DNA of 64,000 nt from Berberis thunbergii (taxonomy: Eukaryota; Streptophyta; Magnoliopsida; Ranunculales; Berberidaceae). Below, in pieces: positions 59,636 to 64,000 of this stretch. A program made the translations under genes and the position numbers. The number at the start of each line of letters is the position of its first letter. The first letter of the stretch is position 1. The stretch is from NCBI GenBank assembly GCA_003290165.1, contig QNQO01000686.1, positions 1-64,000 on the forward strand, written 5' to 3'. The notes under the pieces are model-generated. The model saw nothing but the letters and a program-made list of their open reading frames with translations, was not told the origin of the DNA and searched no databases.

Positions 59636-60067
59636 TTGGCCAATAAATGGGGCCAAGTCAATTTTCCAGTTTTCAATATTGTTTATCATCCTCTTTTACG
59701 CCATAGTCAGTCATTTGTTGCTTGTTCTATTTTGGGTTGGAGAAGTGTACATGAAATGAAATTGGTGGTAGAGATATTGACAGGTGCGGTTTTTCACTTA
59801 GAAGTTAATGAAGACGCGACAGTTAGAGATTTGAAGAAGGAAATTGGTGCCTTGGCACAGGCAAAGCTCCCATTGGAACGGTTCATCTTACTACATTACC
59901 GAGATTATCAAGGTCGCTTAATGAAGGACAATGGATGCGGCCTTAAGGATCTTGGTGTGGAAGATATGGATCCCAAATTCATCTGTTTTTTACTCCTCAT
60001 GGTTTTGTGGTCTCCTCACCAGATTTATTTCACTATGCCTGATCCTCTCTACTGGTATGCTAGCTAG
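59636..60067 (+). CDS. Ubiquitin-like domain protein
   Basis: 143 codons from 59636; an internal ATG at 59756 (M41) begins the ubiquitin-like domain and may be the true start (103 aa). The domain reads MKLVVEILTGAVFHLEVNED, then TVRDLKKEIG, LERFILLHYRDYQGRLMKDN and LKDLGVED: first hairpin, helix, and the core strand leading to the usual LxxLGVxD turn. The protein ends with a hydrophobic tail (FICFLLLMVLW) and no Gly-Gly. The upstream part is unlike any domain I know. It faces away from the ubiquitin-like gene at 56.8 kb, and the two may be relatives from a local cluster. Function unknown. Confidence 0.55.
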   Translation: MANKWGQVNFPVFNIVYHPLLRHSQSFVACSILGWRSVHEMKLVVEILTGAVFHLEVNEDATVRDLKKEIGALAQAKLPLERFILLHYRDYQGRLMKDNGCGLKDLGVEDMDPKFICFLLLMVLWSPHQIYFTMPDPLYWYAS

Positions 60068-60164
60068 CGGTTGACAAACATCTTCCACTTACAATTTCGA
60101 TTAAATTTAGCTGTTGTAATTTTATTTCAAAAAATTTCAGATTAAAGAACATGTATATCTCTTA

Positions 60165-60493
60165 GGGTGTGTTTGGTTGTATGGAATCCTATGCCATGGG
60201 AATCCATGAGGGGACCACTACATTTTAGGCTAAATTGATATATCACTCTACATTTACCATTTGACCACCATTTGATTTTGTGATCAATGGTGGGAATGGA
60301 AGTCTCATGAACATGGGAATCTCACTCCTTGGCCCCCCAAGGCATGTGATTCCCATGTTCATGAGACTTTCATTCCCACCATTGATCACAAAACCAAATG
60401 GTGAATGTGAAGTGATATATCAATTTAGCCTAAAATGTAGTGGTCCCCTCATAAATTCTCATGGCATAAGATTCCATGCAACCAAACACACCC
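60165..60493. mobile_element. Intact foldback PIF/Harbinger (Tourist-like) MITE
   Basis: The left end GGGTGTGTTTGGTTGTATGG and the right complement (ATTCCATGCAACCAAACACA then CCC) are flanked by TTA on both sides (60162-60164, 60494-60496). The 329-bp element is a near-complete palindrome: arms of about 150 bases pair through GGCTAAATTGATATATCAC, CCACCATT(T)GAT and CATGAACATGGGAATC, around a centre at CCTTGGCCCCCCAAGG. No coding sequence. Related diverged copies stand at 17880-18156 and 11216-11452. Confidence 0.88.
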
Positions 60494-60496
60494 TTA

Positions 60497-62380
60497 ATTG
60501 CAAACAAAACACTATGAGGAACCTAGTTAAATGGATTGGACGAAACACATTGGAGTTTCAGAGACAACAGGCTTGTGTGAATCCATCAAGCAAGCCCAAT
60601 AAAAAATTAGTCGGCCCATTTGGTCCAAGAGGCCTTTTTTGGGTCAGACCAGTATTATCAAAGCTTGATGGACTCAACTTTGAAACTTAAATGGATTAAA
60701 ATTGTGCTTTTATAGTTGGTTGAAGTTGTTTGTGTTCAAATTTAAGCTTTAAGAGCCTCCACAATAAGCATGGGTATTTTTTCACTTTTGAAAAAATTAT
60801 ACACTTAAATGGATGCGTAAATTTTTTTCACTCATAGTAATTAATCTTGCCTTGCTATCTGAGATTGCTCGATAAGATACACCCAATTCAAAATTGTGCC
60901 TATATGGCCTAATGTAACGGTTGGTGAAGGTCAAACTTCTCAGTGCCATCTCACATAGCATCTCCGCCTATGCACATCTCTTGACACTCCACAAATGAAT
61001 AAATTTGCACCCCTAAAAGAGCTAACTTGCCGGTGGTTTGACGAACTAAAATGTGTTGCCATTTATGAAAAATATAGCCTTGGATTTTAGTGTATATAAC
61101 AGTAATACAACACAAGGAAAAATTACTTTTTTTTAGCATTTTAACTTAGGCAAATAACTTCATCTTTTCGGACAAAGAGTTATAAATCAGCTAAAAGTGT
61201 GATGGTTCAATTGGTACCGCTAGTCCATGATTGAAACCCAGCCGAGGTTGTTAAGGGACAAAAAAAATTGAACTCTACTACGGTGCTGGACCGTAGATTT
61301 AGGCAAACAAATTTCAAAAAAAGGCTCTAAATTTGATGGGCATTTCATGGCTCTCAATCATACAGACCCAAAAGATGATGCCACACTGCAAGATCCCAAT
61401 TTCAATTTGGAAAGTGAAAAATCACAAAGTCCAAGAACATAAAGAGAGTCAACCAAGTCACTTTTGTACACTGAGAAAAGAAAGCAAAGATGATTCAACA
61501 CATCACAAAAGCTCTCTCTCCATAATTGTCATACCATATTGAGAATCATCTGTTCCCAATAAACTTATAAGAAAAAGCAAATAACCTTTACTCTGCACTT
61601 TAAACCACGCACGGATTCTAAAATCATAAGTTGATCCCTCAATTCACCCCGACCATGGATGGTCACTCAAACGCATCTCGAGGTAATCTAGGGGAACCGC
61701 TATGGTGGTAAGATGATAAGTTTGTGTTATGAATAGTCTGTTTCGATAGGCGTTTGATTGCGACCCTCCTTGTAGGGAGGTTGGATACGAGAGATCTTTT
61801 TCACGAATCGAGTGATGCCACGTGTAGTGGGACTGACGAAAGTGTGTACTCGAGAGACAGATATTGTAAAAAAAAAAATTTATTTATTTGCCATTATTCC
61901 TCTCTGGGCTCTTACTCTCTCTCTCTTCTGGTTAAAAGGTTAAGGTGACGTTTTGGTGAGACAAGACTACAAAGAGAAAGAAGAGATGACTCTCTCTAGA
62001 AAAATTCTTTGGAGAAATCATGAAGGATTTAGATTTTGTAAGATAAAAATAGTTGTTTGGTGATTTTGGGACGCAACCGTCGGTGGCTTGATGGTTGATG
62101 GAATGGAGAAGCTTTGAAAATTCATGCAGTCAGGAATCCAATTTAGTTAGGATTTGACTATCTAAAATGAACTTCACGGTTCTCTTTGAACTGAGATGAT
62201 GAGTGATTACTGAAGCAATTTGGATGTGGCAACCATATTGACTAGTGTCATGTATAAAATAAATGAAATGAAATTGGTTGATACATCCCCACGGGGAAAT
62301 AGTAAAACATGATGTGATTGAAGTAGTTAATTTTTTTTTACTACCTAGCATTTAGACCTGAAATTCAATGGGACTTTCAT
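60497..62380. other. Intergenic DNA, nothing recognised
   Basis: AT-rich with an A-run near 61869 and a CT run near 61915. No gene or element domain is recognised. Confidence 0.4.
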
Positions 62381-64000
62381 CGCCTTGATCCTGAAGGTTG
62401 CTAATCCTATCACACCTGATAAATTTTGATCAATTGGGCTTTGCAATGTCATCTATAAGGTCATTTCAAAATTTTTGGCAAACCGTATAATTAAAGCCCC
62501 TGTTGGATAGCATTATATCTCCCAACAATAAGCTTTTCTCAAATGCCGCTCTATTGCGGGCAATATCAGCTTAGCACATGAAACCTACTTTCAAATTAAA
62601 CATTGCGAGAAAAGAAACAATGTTGGATAACTATTAAAATTGACATGGATAAAGCATTATGGTAAAATGGTCATTTCCGTTACAAGTTCTTGAACAATTA
62701 GGCTTTGTTAGAGGATGGATCCCAATGATCGAACAATGTAATCTCAACCTCCTCACTGCAAGTTTTGCTTAATGGATTTCCCTTCCTTATCATCAAACCC
62801 ACTAGGGACATCATACAAGAAGACTCACTTTTCCCTTACATTTTTATTTTAATGGTGGAAGCTCTATCCAGACTTCTTGCTTGAGCGGAGAAGAGGGTCT
62901 CATCAAAGATATCAAAACCAGGCGTCACTCCCCTTCCATCAACCATTTGTTGTATGTTGATGATCTCGTGTTTTTTTTGTTAGGCCTCTTTAGTGGAAGC
63001 CCACTCAGTAAAGGATATTCTCCAACATTATTGCTCGACCTAGAATCAAGTAGTGAACTACGACAAATCGTCAATTTCTACAGCTCCAATGTCCACCCGA
63101 AATACGACAAAATGATCAACAAAATCCTGGGGGTTAAGTTGTAAAACCCAAAAGAAAAGTATCTGGGCTTCCCACTACTCCTGTCCAAAGAGAATGTTTC
63201 AGATTTTCATTTCTTAATTGACAAAGTCAACACGGAACTTTCAAGTTGGAAATCAAAATTCCTCTCTCAGGCTGGGAGGACGGCCATGATTAAAGGAGTC
63301 TTAAATTCGATTCCCATTTATACAATGTAAACTGTCATACTTATGTGCTCTATCACCACCAAATTGGACCATTTGGCAGGTAACTTCTTGTGGAAATGAG
63401 TGGTGGATAATAAGGCCAAACATGTGTGCACTTGGGATCGCATTATTTTGCCTCGCTATCTAAAAACCTCAACATTCCCTATGTCAGGAATAAAAATATT
63501 GCCTTAATGGCAAAAAAACCTGTAACATGCCATTTCCTCACCCCATAACCCACGTGTTCTTCAACTTAAAGTTCTTTACTTCAATATAAAAGAGTATTTT
63601 TCAACTTTCAAAACCTCCAAGCATCGCCTCATTTGCATGGAAATGCAATCTAACTGCTTCCTTGAAAATGAAATGCCATTTCATCTGACAAATTATTTTT
63701 CAGGCGAACAAGTTGATTTTTGGAGATATTGTTGGGTCAAGCCAGGTCCCGTCCTTGATGATTGCTTACATTTACCTCTAACCTCGACTACCCCACATAC
63801 CATTTCCGATCGCTAGCTTCCATCTTCTGGCCAGGAAACACAATGGAACAAGGGCTTGATCATGTCCAAATTTCCTGCCCCGGTGGCTAAAGATATCTTG
63901 GATTAACTATCAGACCATCAGTGAGGCTGACAAACTCATATAGTTGTTTGACAAAAAAACCTCTTTATCTGTTAAAAGTGTTACTCGTGCTTTTATGATT
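62380..64000 (+). mobile_element. Decayed L1-type LINE reverse transcriptase, runs off the window
   Basis: Plus-strand pieces in RT order: about 62440-62510 LCNVIYKVISKFLANRI; about 62830-62880 the SLFPYIFILMVEALSRLL segment; 62950-62985 HLLYVDDLVFF, the catalytic motif (here YVDD); 63150-63320 KYLGFPLL, then SSWKSKFLSQAGRTAMIKGV and LNSIPIYTM. Stops and frameshifts separate them (for example TAG after the first block). The element's 5' part is not visible upstream, and the 3' end is outside. It is not the same copy as the LINE at 33-35 kb. Confidence 0.7.

Noticed and set aside
60280..60690. 136-codon plus-strand ORF
   Set aside because: Its first half is the palindromic MITE and the second half matches no known protein.

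Overview
The window is nuclear DNA of a flowering plant, most likely a eudicot. It is AT-rich, genes have GT-AG introns, and the homologies are to plant families (RHG1A/MBR-type RING-H2 ligase, BPG2, plant cytosolic pyruvate kinase, ethylene receptor). Most of the window is transposable elements. Only one gene looks clearly intact; two small ubiquitin-like genes may be functional.

Layout. 1-7961: an incomplete, decayed Ty3/Gypsy element of Tat type on the minus strand, with LTR, degenerate primer binding site, gag and protease remnants, a ~128-bp tandem array and an antisense extra ORF; RT and integrase are missing. 8331-8468: a foldback MITE. 9745-10522: an intron-containing pseudogene of the C-terminal end of a kinesin-5. 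10.5-22.4 kb: AT-rich intergenic DNA with MITE remnants, microsatellites, a 267-bp tandem duplication and a ~1.4-kb direct duplication that carries a copy of the 5' region of the next gene. 22.6-31.5 kb: a RING-H2 E3 ubiquitin ligase gene (623 aa in five coding exons). Its 4.1-kb leader intron is built mostly of a ~0.5-kb tandem repeat. 32.7-35.4 kb: two decayed LINE 3' ends.

35.6-50.7 kb is the most striking part: a complete Ty1/Copia element (5-bp target duplication ACCTC, 186-bp LTRs) whose 3' LTR is split by a 10.36-kb Mutator-like element. The latter has a perfect 9-bp target duplication and ~1.3-kb inverted arms. The arms each carry two exons of a RIC1 homologue. The interior carries exon fragments of at least five other genes (hnRNP with RRMs, BPG2, ABC1-type kinase, ethylene-receptor-like histidine kinase, cytosolic pyruvate kinase), with splice sites kept and arranged as two convergent units. 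No transposase is visible, so this is a large compound Pack-MULE.

51.0-56.7 kb: a decayed CRM-like Ty3/Gypsy element whose integrase frame runs into its own 3' LTR, and whose gag is joined directly to RT by a deletion. 56.8-57.5 kb and 59.6-60.1 kb: two divergently read ubiquitin-like genes, separated by a Tourist-like MITE. 60165-60493: a nearly perfect foldback PIF/Harbinger-type MITE with TTA target duplication. 62.4-64.0 kb: a decayed LINE reverse transcriptase running off the window.

All identifications come from reading translations and motifs by eye; no database search was run. Exon limits in pseudogenes are inferred from splice consensus and remembered family sequence.
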